NCBI GenBank assembly: GCA_045658005.1
Contig: JAZOUD010000152.1
Location: forward strand, 1 to 64,000
DNA: 64,000 nucleotides
Origin: UBA2862 sp045658005
GTDB lineage: Bacteria; Bacillota; Clostridia; Christensenellales; Aristaeellaceae
Reading direction: 5' to 3'
The position numbers and the translations under genes were made by a program. Below, in pieces: positions 16,943 to 25,505 of this stretch (positions within the stretch are counted from its first letter, which is position 1; the number at the start of each line of letters is the position of its first letter). Under the pieces are notes generated by a model. It was given only the letters and a program-made list of their open reading frames with translations. It did no database searches and was not told the origin of the DNA.

Positions 16943-17063
16943 GTTGATGGCCTCCGTTCATTATCGGCTGAAAATGCCATCAGCAATATAGCATAAAAAC
17001 CGCGCCATAGTCCTCTTGTATCTTAAGAATATTATCCCTTTTCTTTAGAAAATACAGTTTGTG

Positions 17064-17332
17064 TCATCGAATACTCGTGTGCGCCGCCTTTCGCTGCACC
17101 GAGGCGAAGCATGCGATGGACAGCACCGCGCCGACGATCCAGCCCACGGGCCAGGCGGACCATATCCCGCGATAGCCCATGCCGGGGGAGAGTATGAACG
17201 CGAATACGATGCGCAGTATGAGGTCGCTGAAGGTGGCGACCATGAACTGTTTCATCAGGCCGGAGCCCCGAAGCACGCCGTCAGACACCAGCTTGGTCGC
17301 CACGACGAAGTAGAACGGCGAGACGATGTGAA
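17064..17332 (-). pseudogene. C-terminal fragment of a MATE-family exporter
   Basis: The minus-strand frame reads SPFYFVVATKLVSDGVLRGS, then a helix and GIWSAWPVGWIVGAVLS. These are the last two to three helices of a MATE (NorM/DinF-type) transporter, normally about 450 residues. The first 370 or so residues are absent: beyond 17332 the sequence changes abruptly to the riboswitch region. Clear truncation. Confidence 0.75.
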
Positions 17333-17404
17333 AATGGAGTTAATGTATTGAAACTGTGGTTAGAAAATGCTATACTTAAACTGACAACAGAATACACGGG
17401 TATT

Positions 17405-17582
17405 CACAGGTGTCCGATCATCCGAAAACTGGTACATGAGGGCGATTGGGAGAATAGGGAACGGAGTGAAAGTCTCCGACAGGACCGCTGCTGTGAGGCT
17501 GAGTCGAAGCCATTGACCATTGATCGAAAGATTGAGAAGGGGCGCAGGCGATGAAGCCGAGTCAGAAGACCTGCCTGTGGAA
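17405..17582 (+). promoter_or_regulatory. Cobalamin (AdoCbl-type) riboswitch aptamer
   Basis: The core signatures occur in order: TAGGGAACGGAGTGAAAGTC (17455-17474), the following CCGACAGG and CCGCTGCTGTGA, and the B12-box segment GAAGCCGAGTCAGAAGACCT reaching GCC. These are the conserved GGGAA-n-GGTGAAAnTCC, CCGCnACTGT and AAGCCnGnnnACCTGCC blocks of cobalamin riboswitches. It faces the iron alcohol dehydrogenase gene and the downstream importer. Such switches lower expression when B12 is plentiful. The nearest candidate expression-platform hairpin is CGGCTTTATAGCCG at 17642-17655 followed by TGATTTT. Confidence 0.85.
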
Positions 17583-17918
17583 AACGCATATTTGGTTCTT
17601 CGGACTAAGGAACAATATGTCCCTCGGCGCTGCGGAAGACGCGGCTTTATAGCCGTGATTTTCGAGGCGCGATTGCAAACCGATCGGCGGGTCAATGATC
17701 TCGCGATGCCGCCCTTCGAGGTATGCGTCGGTTTTCCCAAACAAGCCGCGCATCCGACGCAATCACTTGCACAGGACATGTTGGACGTTGATTCCGCGTG
17801 TTCTGTTTTTCTTTTGCGGCCTCCGGGCAGTGCCGATGCCCCAAGCGGACGTTTCCCCCTTGTTGCGTCTGCGGGAGGCCGCGCCAAATCAAACCGACAA
17901 CAGAAGGAGGAGTTTACT
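17583..17918 (+). other. Long structured leader between riboswitch and dehydrogenase
   Basis: No gene is supported here, although the dehydrogenase frame happens to stay open back to 17520. Several strong inverted repeats occur: CGGCT/AGCCG (17642-17655), GCGTCGG/CCGACGC (about 17727-17762), and GCGGCCTCC/GGAGGCCGC (about 17817-17882). A strong AGGAGGAG lies just before the start codon. The length and pairing suggest folding beyond the aptamer, but no known RNA family is recognised. Confidence 0.4.
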
Positions 17919-19142
17919 ATGGCACGTTTCACTCTACCCCGGGACATCTACTTTGGAAAGGGCGCGCTTGAAAACCTGAAGGGGCTGAAGGGCAAGAAGG
18001 CCATCATCTGCGTGGGCGGCGGTTCCATGAAGCGCTTTGGCTTCCTGGATCGTGCAAAGAAATATCTGGAGGAAGCCGGCATGGAGGTCGCGCTGTTCGA
18101 GGGCATCGAGTCCGATCCCAGCGTGGATACCGTCATGAAGGGCGCGAAGGTCATGCAGGACTTCGGCCCCGACTGGATCGTGGCCATCGGCGGCGGCAGC
18201 CCCATCGACGCGGCCAAGGCCATGTGGATCAAGTACGAGTACCCGGAGTGCACCTTCGAGGACATGTGCAAGGTGTTCGGCATTCCCGAGCTGCGGCGCA
18301 AGGCCCACTTCTGCGCGGTGTCCTCCACCAGCGGCACGGCCACCGAGGTGACTGCGTTCTCCATCATCACCGACTACCAGAAGGGCATCAAGTATCCCAT
18401 CGCAGACTTCGAGATCACTCCTGACGTGGCCATCGTCGATCCTGAGCTGGCCGAGACCATGCCCAAGAAGCTGGTGGCCCACACCGGCATGGACGCCATG
18501 ACCCACGCCATCGAGGCCTACGTGTCCACTGCCAACAGCGATTATACCGACCCGCTGGCCATCCACGCCATCGAGATGATCATGAAGGAGCTGGTGCCCA
18601 GCTACAACGGCGACATGACCGCCCGCGACCACATGCACGACGCCCAGTGCCTGGCCGGCATGGCGTTTTCCAACGCGCTGCTGGGCATTGTCCACTCCAT
18701 GGCCCACAAGACCGGCGCGATCTTCGCCGACTACGGCGCCCACATCATACACGGCGCGGCCAACGCCATGTACCTGCCGAAGGTCATCGCCTTCAACGCC
18801 AAGGATGAGACCGCGAAGAAGCGCTACGGCGTGATCGTGGACTACATGGGCATCGCCGACAAGGCTGCCTCCGATGATGAAAAGGTCGCGAAGCTGATCG
18901 AGTTCCTGCGGGGCATGAACGACCAGCTGAATATCCCGCACTGCATCAAGCGCTATGGCGCGGACAGCTATCCCTGCGAGCAGGGCTTCGTGCCGGAGAA
19001 CGTGTTCCTGGAGCGCCTGCCTGAGATCGCGAAGAACGCCATCGCCGACGCCTGCACCGGCTCCAATCCCCGCCAGCCTAGCCAGGATGAGATGGAGAAG
19101 CTGCTGAAGTGCTGCTATTACGACACCGAGGTGGACTTCTGA
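17919..19142 (+). CDS. Iron-containing alcohol dehydrogenase
   Basis: The ATG at 17919 follows GAAGGAGGAG. The 407-aa protein is a group III Fe-dependent alcohol dehydrogenase with an N-terminal NAD(P)-binding half (KKAIICVGGGSMKRFG and IVAIGGGSPIDAAKAM) and the helical metal half: MDAMTHAIEAYVS, LGIVHSMAHKTGA and IIHGAANAMYL, which supply the Asp and His ligands. It reduces aldehydes or oxidises alcohols. A cobalamin riboswitch 336 bases upstream is an unusual controller for this family. A fucose-type isomerase gene lies nearby on the other strand, so a lactaldehyde/propanediol link is conceivable but not shown. Confidence 0.85.
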   Translation: MARFTLPRDIYFGKGALENLKGLKGKKAIICVGGGSMKRFGFLDRAKKYLEEAGMEVALFEGIESDPSVDTVMKGAKVMQDFGPDWIVAIGGGSPIDAAKAMWIKYEYPECTFEDMCKVFGIPELRRKAHFCAVSSTSGTATEVTAFSIITDYQKGIKYPIADFEITPDVAIVDPELAETMPKKLVAHTGMDAMTHAIEAYVSTANSDYTDPLAIHAIEMIMKELVPSYNGDMTARDHMHDAQCLAGMAFSNALLGIVHSMAHKTGAIFADYGAHIIHGAANAMYLPKVIAFNAKDETAKKRYGVIVDYMGIADKAASDDEKVAKLIEFLRGMNDQLNIPHCIKRYGADSYPCEQGFVPENVFLERLPEIAKNAIADACTGSNPRQPSQDEMEKLLKCCYYDTEVDF

Positions 19143-19166
19143 TCGAGGCCTGAACGGCCGAAACGG

Positions 19167-19193
19167 AAAGCGCCAGCGGCCAGCCGGCGCTTT
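19167..19193 (+). terminator. Hairpin after the dehydrogenase gene
   Basis: AAAGCGCC pairs perfectly with GGCGCTTT around an 11-base loop, 24 bases past the stop codon. There is no T tract beyond the stem, so it may be a weak terminator or an RNA 3' end stabiliser. Confidence 0.45.
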
Positions 19194-19205
19194 CATAGAA
19201 TGGCA

Positions 19206-19317
19206 ATAACTGTTCAGCCCCGGATGTATCTGTAGCTTCTATGGCGGCCCAGGGGCCGCCGCTACAGGCTCCGTTTGTTGCAGCGGCGGCGCTTGCGCCG
19301 CCATGAATGGACAGTTA
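19206..19317. repeat. Nested palindromic element, about 112 bp
   Basis: Outer arms TAACTGT (19206) and ACAGTTA (ending 19317) enclose two hairpins. The first (19230-19267) pairs CTGTAGC with GCTACAG and inside it GGCGGCC with GGCCGCC. The second (19285-19302) is GGCGGCGC-TT-GCGCCGCC. The layout suggests a small non-coding mobile or palindromic repeat sitting between the dehydrogenase and the importer genes. Confidence 0.45.
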
Positions 19318-19396
19318 CGATTGTCATACGGTGTAATTGAACCGCGAAGACGGAGCAACTCATCTGAAGCAATACGACGCAGAAAGAGGTACAAAC

Positions 19397-20374
19397 ATGA
19401 AGAAGCTGTTTGCATTGATGCTGGCCTGCCTGCTGGCGCTGTCCGCCTGTGCGATGGCTGAGTCCGACCACTATCCCGTGACCATCAAGACCTACAACTA
19501 CGATAAGGAGCCAGTCGAGGTAACCTTCGCCAAGGCTCCTGAGAAGGTCGTCTGCACCAACCAGAGCCAGACCGAGATGCTGCTGTACCTGGGCTTGGAT
19601 GACGCCATTGCCGGTATGGCCTATCTGGACGGAACCATCCGGGAGGACCTGCTGCCCCAGTACGAGGCCCTCAAGGCGGCGGGCAAGGAGCTGACCGTAA
19701 AGGGCTATCCCTCCAAGGAAGTCGTGCTGGCCCTGGAGCCCGACTTCATCTTTGGCTGGCGCAGCGCCTTCGCCGAGGATCAGCTTGGCGATGTGGCAGA
19801 GTGGAACGAGCGCGGTACCGCCACGATGATCTTGCGCTGCTCCAACAACACCGTGGACGAGCGCAACCTGGATGCGGTGCTTGCGGACTTTGCCGACATC
19901 GGCGCAATCTTCGACATCGAGGATGTGACCGACGCCTACATCGCCGACGCAAAGGCCATGATTGAAGAGATCGACGCGAAGGTGTCTTCCCTGGACAAGC
20001 CCCTGACCGCCATCATCGTGGAGCCCTATGACGGCACGTTCTACTGCTGGGGCAGCGATACCCTCACCGGCTCCCTGGTGGTGTCCGCCGGCGCAGAGTA
20101 TGCCTTGCCCGAAGGTGGCGACCTGTCTGTGGAGGACATCGTCAATCTGAATCCCGATGTCATCATCGTGGATTACATGGACGAGGAGGGCGTCTCCGCT
20201 GAGGCGAACCAGGCCAACGCCATCGCCACCATCATGAACGAGGCGGCGCTTGCCGAGGTGCCCGCAGTGGCCAACGGCAAGGTCATGGCCGTGAACCTTA
20301 CCGATGTGTACGGCGGCGGCATTCGCATGGTGCCCTCCGTGCGCGCAATGTTCGACTTCATGTACGGCGAATAA
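19397..20374 (+). CDS. ABC importer substrate-binding protein (iron-complex/B12 type)
   Basis: The 325-aa protein has a signal peptide with a possible lipobox (LSAC at residues 15-18), so it is likely anchored outside the membrane. The mature part is the two-lobed helical-backbone type: KVVCTNQSQTEMLLYLGLDD, VVLALEPDFIFGW, and a C-terminal lobe with NLNPDVIIVDYM. These proteins capture siderophores, haem or corrinoids for FecCD permeases. The next two genes complete the importer. Because a cobalamin riboswitch lies upstream of the preceding gene, a corrinoid is the favoured cargo, but iron complexes are not excluded. Confidence 0.8.
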   Translation: MKKLFALMLACLLALSACAMAESDHYPVTIKTYNYDKEPVEVTFAKAPEKVVCTNQSQTEMLLYLGLDDAIAGMAYLDGTIREDLLPQYEALKAAGKELTVKGYPSKEVVLALEPDFIFGWRSAFAEDQLGDVAEWNERGTATMILRCSNNTVDERNLDAVLADFADIGAIFDIEDVTDAYIADAKAMIEEIDAKVSSLDKPLTAIIVEPYDGTFYCWGSDTLTGSLVVSAGAEYALPEGGDLSVEDIVNLNPDVIIVDYMDEEGVSAEANQANAIATIMNEAALAEVPAVANGKVMAVNLTDVYGGGIRMVPSVRAMFDFMYGE

Positions 20375-20476
20375 AGGCAAAATGTAACGTGAACAGACAG
20401 CAGGGGATAGATTCGACCGTTCCCTGTTGTCGTATTGTACGGATATTCCTTATCACCATTTTTTTGGAGGCCATCC

Positions 20477-21586
20477 ATGCAATCCCACATCAAGCGCCGC
20501 CATGCCCTGCTGGGTCTGATGATCGTCGTGTTCATCGGGCTTTTGCTGCTGTCTGTCCTGCTGGCGGTGACCATTGGCGCGGTAAAAATCCCGCTTGGGG
20601 ATGTATACCGCATCGTGTTGTACCAGTCGACCCACTTCAGGCTGGGCGGCATGGAAACAGGTATATGCATTGGCGACATCGACTTTCTGACCAGGGGAAC
20701 GATGTATGAGATCGTCTGGAACGTGCGCATGCCGCGGGTCATCATGGGCGCGATCATTGGCGTGCTGCTTGCATCCTGCGGCGTCGTGATGCAGGCCACT
20801 GTGGAAAACCCACTGGCGGACCCATACATACTGGGCATATCCTCCGGCGCTTCCCTGGGCGCTACCTTTTCCATCATGATCGGCGCATCGACGGTGTTCA
20901 GCGGCTGGCTGGCAGGCATGGGCGTGGCCTTCTGGGCCTTCGCCGGCGCGCTGGGGGCCATGGCGCTGGTGATGGCGCTGGCCCATGTGGGCGGTGGAAG
21001 GATCACGTCGGCAAAGCTGGTGCTGGCGGGTTGCGTGATCGGCAGCCTGTGCAGCGCGTTCACCAACATGATGGTTTATATTGGCAAGAATGCCGAGAAC
21101 ATGAAGGAGGTCACCTACTGGCTGCTGGGCAGCATGGTTTCCGCCAAGTGGGATAAGCTGACGCTGCCGGGCGTATGCATGCTGGCGGGACTGGTGTTCT
21201 ACATGACCCAGGTGCGCACGTTGAACACCATGTTGCTGGGGGACGAGGCCGCCATCACCCTGGGCGTAAATCTGGCGGCGTGGCGACGGGTGTATATGGT
21301 CGTCACGTCGTTCCTATCTGCCATTGCTGTGTGCACCTGCGGCATCGTAGGCTTCGTAGGCCTGATGATCCCCCATATTGTACGGGGGTTCGTGGGCTCG
21401 GACCATCGTTTCCTGCTGCCGCTGGCGGCCTGTTCCGGTGGCATTTTCCTGATATGGGCTGACGTGCTGGCGCGGGTGTTGATGCCCAACATGGAGATCC
21501 CCATAGGCGTCATTACCTCTGTCATCGGAGCGCCGATCTTCGTATACATGATGATCAGGAAGTCCTACGGCTTCGGCGGGAGGTGA
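20477..21586 (+). CDS. FecCD-type ABC importer permease
   Basis: The ATG at 20477 follows TTTGGAGG by seven bases. The 369-aa protein has about ten transmembrane segments and the family's marker stretches: NVRMPRVIMGAIIGVLLASC, NPLADPYILGISSGASLGA, GFVGLMIPHIVRG (the cytoplasmic coupling loop) and a terminal GAPIFVYMMIR. It forms the homodimeric channel for the binding protein before it and the ATPase after it. It is slightly longer than typical because of an extended loop after helix 1 (residues 40-70, with ICIGDIDF). Confidence 0.88.
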   Translation: MQSHIKRRHALLGLMIVVFIGLLLLSVLLAVTIGAVKIPLGDVYRIVLYQSTHFRLGGMETGICIGDIDFLTRGTMYEIVWNVRMPRVIMGAIIGVLLASCGVVMQATVENPLADPYILGISSGASLGATFSIMIGASTVFSGWLAGMGVAFWAFAGALGAMALVMALAHVGGGRITSAKLVLAGCVIGSLCSAFTNMMVYIGKNAENMKEVTYWLLGSMVSAKWDKLTLPGVCMLAGLVFYMTQVRTLNTMLLGDEAAITLGVNLAAWRRVYMVVTSFLSAIAVCTCGIVGFVGLMIPHIVRGFVGSDHRFLLPLAACSGGIFLIWADVLARVLMPNMEIPIGVITSVIGAPIFVYMMIRKSYGFGGR

Positions 21587-21590
21587 TGGC

Positions 21591-22358
21591 ATGAGACTGA
21601 ATGCGAGGGACGTGTCCGTCACGCTGTCGAAGCGGGAGATTGTGAAGCAGGTCTGCCTGGAGGTGAAGGATAATCATTTCGTTGGGCTGCTGGGTCCCAA
21701 TGGCAGCGGCAAGACCACGTTGCTCAAGAGCATTTACCGGGTGTTGAAGCCTTCGGCGGGGCTGGTGACGCTGGACGATGTGGACATACAGAAGCTGGCT
21801 TACCGGGATACTGCCCGCAGGATGGGTGTCATCAGCCAGTTCACGGTGATGAACTTCGACTTTTCCGTGGAGGAGGTCGTGCTGATGGGTCGCGGCCCCC
21901 ACAAGACGGCCTTTTCGAGGGATACAGAGGAGGACTACCGCATCGCCGAGGACGCCCTTCGGCGGGTGGACATGCTGGCCTTTCGGGACAGGAGCTTCAA
22001 TACCCTCTCCGGAGGTGAGAAGCAGCGCATATTGCTGGCGCGCGCACTGGCACAGCAGGTGGAGCTTCTGATACTCGACGAGCCAACGAACCACCTGGAT
22101 ATCAAGTACCAGATACAAATCATGGATGTGGTGAAGGGCTTGGGCGTAGGCGTGCTGGCAGCGCTTCACGATCTGAACCTGACGCTCCTCTACTGCGACT
22201 ATGTGTACGTGTTGAAGGAAGGGCAGATCGTCACCCATGGGAAGACGGAGGATGTGATTACCGAAAGGCTGATAAGGGAGGTTTACGAGGTTGAATGTGC
22301 CGTGCAACGCCATCCAAAGAACGGCAGGCTGTACGTGACCTTCTTTTCGAGACTATAG
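21591..22358 (+). CDS. FecE/BtuD-type ABC importer ATPase
   Basis: The 255-aa ATPase has Walker A GPNGSGKTTLLK, the Q-loop region GVISQF, signature LSGGEKQRILLARAL, Walker B LLILDEPTNHLD and switch His in ALHDLNLTLLYCD. It starts four bases after the permease stop. Length and motifs are those of iron-complex and cobalamin importer ATPases. Confidence 0.9.
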   Translation: MRLNARDVSVTLSKREIVKQVCLEVKDNHFVGLLGPNGSGKTTLLKSIYRVLKPSAGLVTLDDVDIQKLAYRDTARRMGVISQFTVMNFDFSVEEVVLMGRGPHKTAFSRDTEEDYRIAEDALRRVDMLAFRDRSFNTLSGGEKQRILLARALAQQVELLILDEPTNHLDIKYQIQIMDVVKGLGVGVLAALHDLNLTLLYCDYVYVLKEGQIVTHGKTEDVITERLIREVYEVECAVQRHPKNGRLYVTFFSRL

Positions 22359-22368
22359 GAGATTCGAC

Positions 22369-22716
22369 ATGAAGAAGATTGCGATTGTTGCCTGCCTGCA
22401 TGCGAACGAGGTCTGCGCCGGCTGCGGATGCCTGAATGCCTTCCAGGACAGGACGCAGAACTTTGAACGTTATGTGGGAGAGGAGGTGCGCCTGGCGGCG
22501 TTCATGCGCTGCTCCCACTGCATCCGGAAGGAAGGTGATCCGCTGGCGGACGCCGGCTTCGTGGAAAAGCTGGAACGGATGGCATCGGAGGGCGTGGAGA
22601 TTGTGCACATCGGCGTGTGCGCTGGCAGGAACGCGGAGAGCGCCTGTCCAGGAATGCTAAAGATGATCGAGGCGTTCGAGGACAAGGGCATGAAAACAGT
22701 ATGGGGGACGCATTGA
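22369..22716 (+). CDS. CGGC domain protein
   Basis: The 115-aa protein begins KKIAIVACLHANEVCAGCGC and has later cysteines in MRCSHCIRKEG, HIGVCAGR and SACPGM. This is the arrangement of CGGC-domain proteins, small predicted metal- or thiol-binding proteins of anaerobes. It closes the importer operon, ten bases after the ATPase. A role in handling the imported metal complex is plausible inference. Confidence 0.75.
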   Translation: MKKIAIVACLHANEVCAGCGCLNAFQDRTQNFERYVGEEVRLAAFMRCSHCIRKEGDPLADAGFVEKLERMASEGVEIVHIGVCAGRNAESACPGMLKMIEAFEDKGMKTVWGTH

Positions 22717-22787
22717 TGAGGGAGAAACTGGGTGGGGTGAGGTTTGTTTTGAGGGACGGGACGGAGTGGTCGGTGTGGTCAGCGTAG
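22716..22787 (+). CDS. Possible 23-codon ORF coupled to the CGGC gene
   Basis: The ATG at 22716 overlaps the TGA of the CGGC gene by one base. It reads REKLGGVRFVLRDGTEWSVW before a stop, nine bases ahead of a strong terminator. The VRFVLRDGTE end resembles the C-terminal tail of large serine recombinases, and a similar tail (VRLKFVLRNGREF) occurs at 23000. It may therefore be a recombinase scrap and not a gene. Confidence 0.25.
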   Translation: MREKLGGVRFVLRDGTEWSVWSA

Positions 22788-22795
22788 CCGGGGAT

Positions 22796-22824
22796 GGGCA
22801 GGTGATGAGCCTGCCCTGTTTTTT
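22796..22824 (+). terminator. Intrinsic terminator of the importer operon
   Basis: GGGCAGG pairs with CCTGCCC around TGATGAG, followed by TGTTTTTTCG. A clean rho-independent terminator. Confidence 0.85.
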
Positions 22825-23040
22825 CGTTTTGGACTCTGGAGTATGGCCGTTTGGCGGCGACAAGAAATATCGGGCAAAGTGGATATCGCTGTTCATACGC
22901 ATGCTGGCCGGGCAGGAGGAGTGCCTCCGGCGGTATTCATGGCGTTCGTAGAGAAGGTGGTTGTCAGCGGGACGAAGAAGGACGTTAGGTTGAAGTTTGT
23001 GTTGAGGAATGGACGTGAATTTTGGGATTGATGAGTTACA
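22825..23040 (+). other. Intergenic scrap with a recombinase-like tail
   Basis: No start codon or ribosome site is convincing. The last codons before a stop at 23031 read FVEKVVVSGTKKDVRLKFVL and NGREF, similar to the ends of large serine recombinases. Upstream frames are incoherent. Probably a decayed mobile-element remnant. Confidence 0.3.
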
Positions 23041-23073
23041 GCGATTGGGGGTGGTGGTTAAGTAGGACGTGAA

Positions 23074-23568
23074 TCATAGTTGCTTGCGTTCACCCATAAA
23101 ACCTGTAACAGCTGCATAGATCAGGCCAAGTCCTTCGCAGTAGACCAGCCATGTTGTCGCGGCGTTGGTGCAGGCGATGATCAAACCGAGCGCAATGCCA
23201 ATGACGGCGAGGATGATGGTAGGCAGGTGCAGGCCTGCCTTGATGCCTCGGTAGAGCGTCAGCGCGGCGGAAAGGATAATGACGAATCCGAGGGCTACGT
23301 TGATGAAGCTGATGAAATCGCCAGTGGCCAGCAGGATCCACAGTCCGAGACTGAAGAATGCCAGGCTGCCGATGAGACGGGCAATGGCTTCGGGCTTCTT
23401 GGACTTCGTCTTCCACCAGCTATAAACCCCGGATACCGCTGCAAGCAGCAGGGCGACGCCAATGACTTTGCAGACGATGTTCAAGGCGACGTTGTGACCG
23501 ATAATCAGAAAGATTCCGAGTGCCGCCAGGATGACCCAGTAGATGAGATTGGTGCCGTGCTTCTTCAT
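23074..23568 (-). CDS. DUF308/HdeD-like membrane protein
   Basis: The 164-aa protein has five to six transmembrane segments with short loops. Its tandem helix pairs (LIYWVILAALGIFLIIG, IARLIGSLAFFSLGLWIL, INVALGFVIILSAALTLYRG) are typical of DUF308 (HdeD-like) proteins. It ends in a short basic tail, GERKQL. Relatives are small inner-membrane proteins of unsettled function, in enterobacteria linked to acid resistance. It lies downstream of the dead histidine kinase on the same strand. Confidence 0.7.
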   Translation of the reverse strand: MKKHGTNLIYWVILAALGIFLIIGHNVALNIVCKVIGVALLLAAVSGVYSWWKTKSKKPEAIARLIGSLAFFSLGLWILLATGDFISFINVALGFVIILSAALTLYRGIKAGLHLPTIILAVIGIALGLIIACTNAATTWLVYCEGLGLIYAAVTGFMGERKQL

Positions 23569-23585
23569 GGAAAAGCCCCCTTTTA

Positions 23586-24305
23586 TTATTCTGATTGCTC
23601 TTTTGTGTTGATGGGTAGGATGACAGTAAAAGTGCTGCCGCTGGTACCATCGCTGTCAGCGGAAACGCTGCCGCTCAACAAGTCGAGTATCTGTTTCACC
23701 TGTGCAAGGCCGAGACCATTGCCATCCTTTTTGTGGGCAGTATCCGCCTGGTTGAATTTTTCAAAGATGTGTTTAAGGTCTTTTTCGCTGATTCCGGGGC
23801 CGTGGTCTTCGATCCTGAAAATGACAGCGCTGTTCTCTGTTGCGAGTGAGATGGCTACCTGGCCGCCTTCAGGACTGTATTTAACAGCATTGCCGATCAA
23901 ATTCGACTACACATGATACAAGAGCGCCTCCGCGCCGTGGTAGGGTACGGCATTCATGTTTAGATCGAAGTCGATGTTCTTTTGGCTCCACGCGGGCTCC
24001 TGCTCCAGCAGTATCTGCATGATCTGGTCGTCCAGCCGATAGTCCACATATTCCGGCGTGACCTTGCGGCGCTCCAGCCGGGAGAGCATTAGCACATTGC
24101 TGACGAGTGTGGAAAGACGCCTGGTGCCAGAGAGGATCTTGTCGGTGCAATCCTGCCTGTCCGCTTCTGTGAGGTCGGGGTTTTGAAGCAGTGTGGCATA
24201 GCCCTCGATGGATGCCAGGGGCGTCTTGAATTCATGGCTTACAGTGGAGACAAAGTCAGAACGCAGCGTTTCCACGGAGGAAAGCTCCCCGGCCATGGTA
24301 CGCAT
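23586..24305 (-). pseudogene. Sensor histidine kinase core: TAG nonsense codon and missing sensor
   Basis: The minus-strand frame holds the H-box STVSHEFKTPLASIEGYA, then the dimerisation helices, and after 23907 the ATPase part: SNLIGNAVKYSPEGG (N box), EDHGPGI, and GNGLGLAQVKQIL. Both parts are in the same frame, separated by one TAG at 23907-23909 in the context LLYHV-TAG-SNLIGN, where relatives have Trp (TGG). A single base change explains the break. The sensor domain is also missing: at 24305 the sequence turns into a phage tail-protein end on the other strand. No response regulator remains nearby. Confidence 0.8.
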
Positions 24306-24308
24306 CCT

Positions 24309-24476
24309 TCATCCAGTTACAGTTCGCAGCGTCCGTATATCACGCTGACCTACGATACCAGCCGGGCGAGAATCTACACGGACGGCGAATGGAAGACCGC
24401 CGTGCCGTATGTCTACAAAAATGGGCTCTGGCAACCGGCGGCAATCAAGCTGTGTGACAACGGTTCATGGGACTGA
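24309..24476 (+). pseudogene. C-terminal scrap of a phage tail/structural protein
   Basis: About 55 codons read YITLTYDTSRARIYTDGEWK, then a VPYVYKNGLWQPA stretch, and stop at 24476. The W-x-x-x-x-PYVY-x-NG-x-W pattern is common at the end of clostridial phage structural proteins encoded just before the lysis genes. No start is present; the left end abuts the truncated kinase at 24305. Confidence 0.55.
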
Positions 24477-24526
24477 CCAAAGAAGTAATCATTCGGCTCA
24501 CAGAGCCGGGAAAGCGAGGACATATT

Positions 24527-24955
24527 ATGCGAGATTTCTCTATCGACCTGATCTGGACCAAGCTCCAGATCGCCATCACCGGCATCGGCGGCTGGCTGGG
24601 CTACGTGCTCGGCGGCATGGACGGGCTGCTGATCGCCCTGGTGGTGTTCATCACCATCGACTACATCACCGGCATCATATGCGCCATCATCGACAAGAAG
24701 CTGTCCAGCGAGGTCGGTTTCAAGGGAATCTTCAAGAAGGTGCTGATCCTGATGCTCGTGGGTATTGCCAACGTCATCGACGTGCATGTCGTAGGCACGG
24801 GCAGCGCCTTGCGCGGTGCAACCGTGTGCTTCTACCTCAGTAATGAGGGTCTGTCCATCCTGGAGAATACCGTCCACCTGGGGCTCCCTGTCCCCGAAAA
24901 GTTGAAGGAAGTCCTGTCCCAGCTTCACAACAGGGAAGAGAAGGACAAACAGTAA
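24527..24955 (+). CDS. Phage holin (toxin-secretion/lysis holin family)
   Basis: The 142-aa product starts at 24527; a longer reading from 24467 lacks a ribosome site. It has hydrophobic segments around residues 14-32, 35-52 and 65-82, with the DYITGIICAIIDKKLSSEVG loop and GIFKKVLILMLVGIAN characteristic of this holin family. The charged tail REEKDKQ is also typical. Holins open the membrane for endolysin. No endolysin gene is left here, so it is a prophage relic that may still be intact. Confidence 0.85.
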   Translation: MRDFSIDLIWTKLQIAITGIGGWLGYVLGGMDGLLIALVVFITIDYITGIICAIIDKKLSSEVGFKGIFKKVLILMLVGIANVIDVHVVGTGSALRGATVCFYLSNEGLSILENTVHLGLPVPEKLKEVLSQLHNREEKDKQ

Positions 24956-24966
24956 CAGTCCCGACA

Positions 24967-25001
24967 CCGCGGCTCTGATCGTCCAGGGCCGCGGCATTTT
25001 T
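24967..25001 (+). terminator. Intrinsic terminator after the holin gene
   Basis: CCGCGGC pairs with GCCGCGG, followed by CATTTTTCG. Confidence 0.75.
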
Positions 25002-25064
25002 CGATGTGCGAACAACCTATTTCGCACTGTGCGTAATGAATGAAATACTTATCGAGGACTTATC

Positions 25065-25505
25065 TTGCAATTTGGCATTACCAGAGCAATCATGTCAACA
25101 AAAGACCGATTCGGTCTGATGCTGCTCAAGCAGAAGGGCTGGCCTGACGAGTACGTCTTCCACAACGAAAAGGGCTTGCCGATTTCCCAGGCGAGCTTCA
25201 AGCGCAAATGGTGCGAGCTGATGCTGGCCGCGGGCTGCGCCGACTGGCGCGAGGTTCCCGAGGGCACCAGTCGCCCTGGCGACATCCTTAAGCAGATCAA
25301 GCCCCGCCTGACCCCGCACTATTTCCGGCACAACTACGTCACCCTGCTTTACGAGAGCGGTGTTGACCCTCTGATCGCCATGAAGATCGTCGGCCACACC
25401 GACTACCAGACCACCGCCAACATCTACACCCACGTCCGGGATGAGATGCTGAAGAAGGCCACCGTGAACATGAACGAGGTGTTCCAGCAGCGGACGGAAG
25501 ATTAA
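25065..25505 (+). pseudogene. C-terminal catalytic part of a tyrosine integrase
   Basis: The frame keeps the second half of the catalytic domain: DEYVFHNEKGLPISQASFKR, then TPHYFRHNYVTLLYESGVD (H-x-x-R box), KIVGHTDYQTTANIYTHV (His and nucleophile Tyr) and a charged helix. The arm-binding, core-binding and first-Arg segments are absent, so only about a third of a normal 390-aa integrase remains. With the tail scrap and holin it marks a collapsed prophage between about 24.3 and 25.5 kb. The tRNA-Pro scar at 34592-34636 could be its or another element's attachment site. Confidence 0.75.

Noticed and set aside
17520..17918. Possible 133-codon N-terminal extension of the iron alcohol dehydrogenase
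   Set aside because: It would translate through the B12-box of the riboswitch, and the true start has a strong AGGAGG and the family N-terminus.
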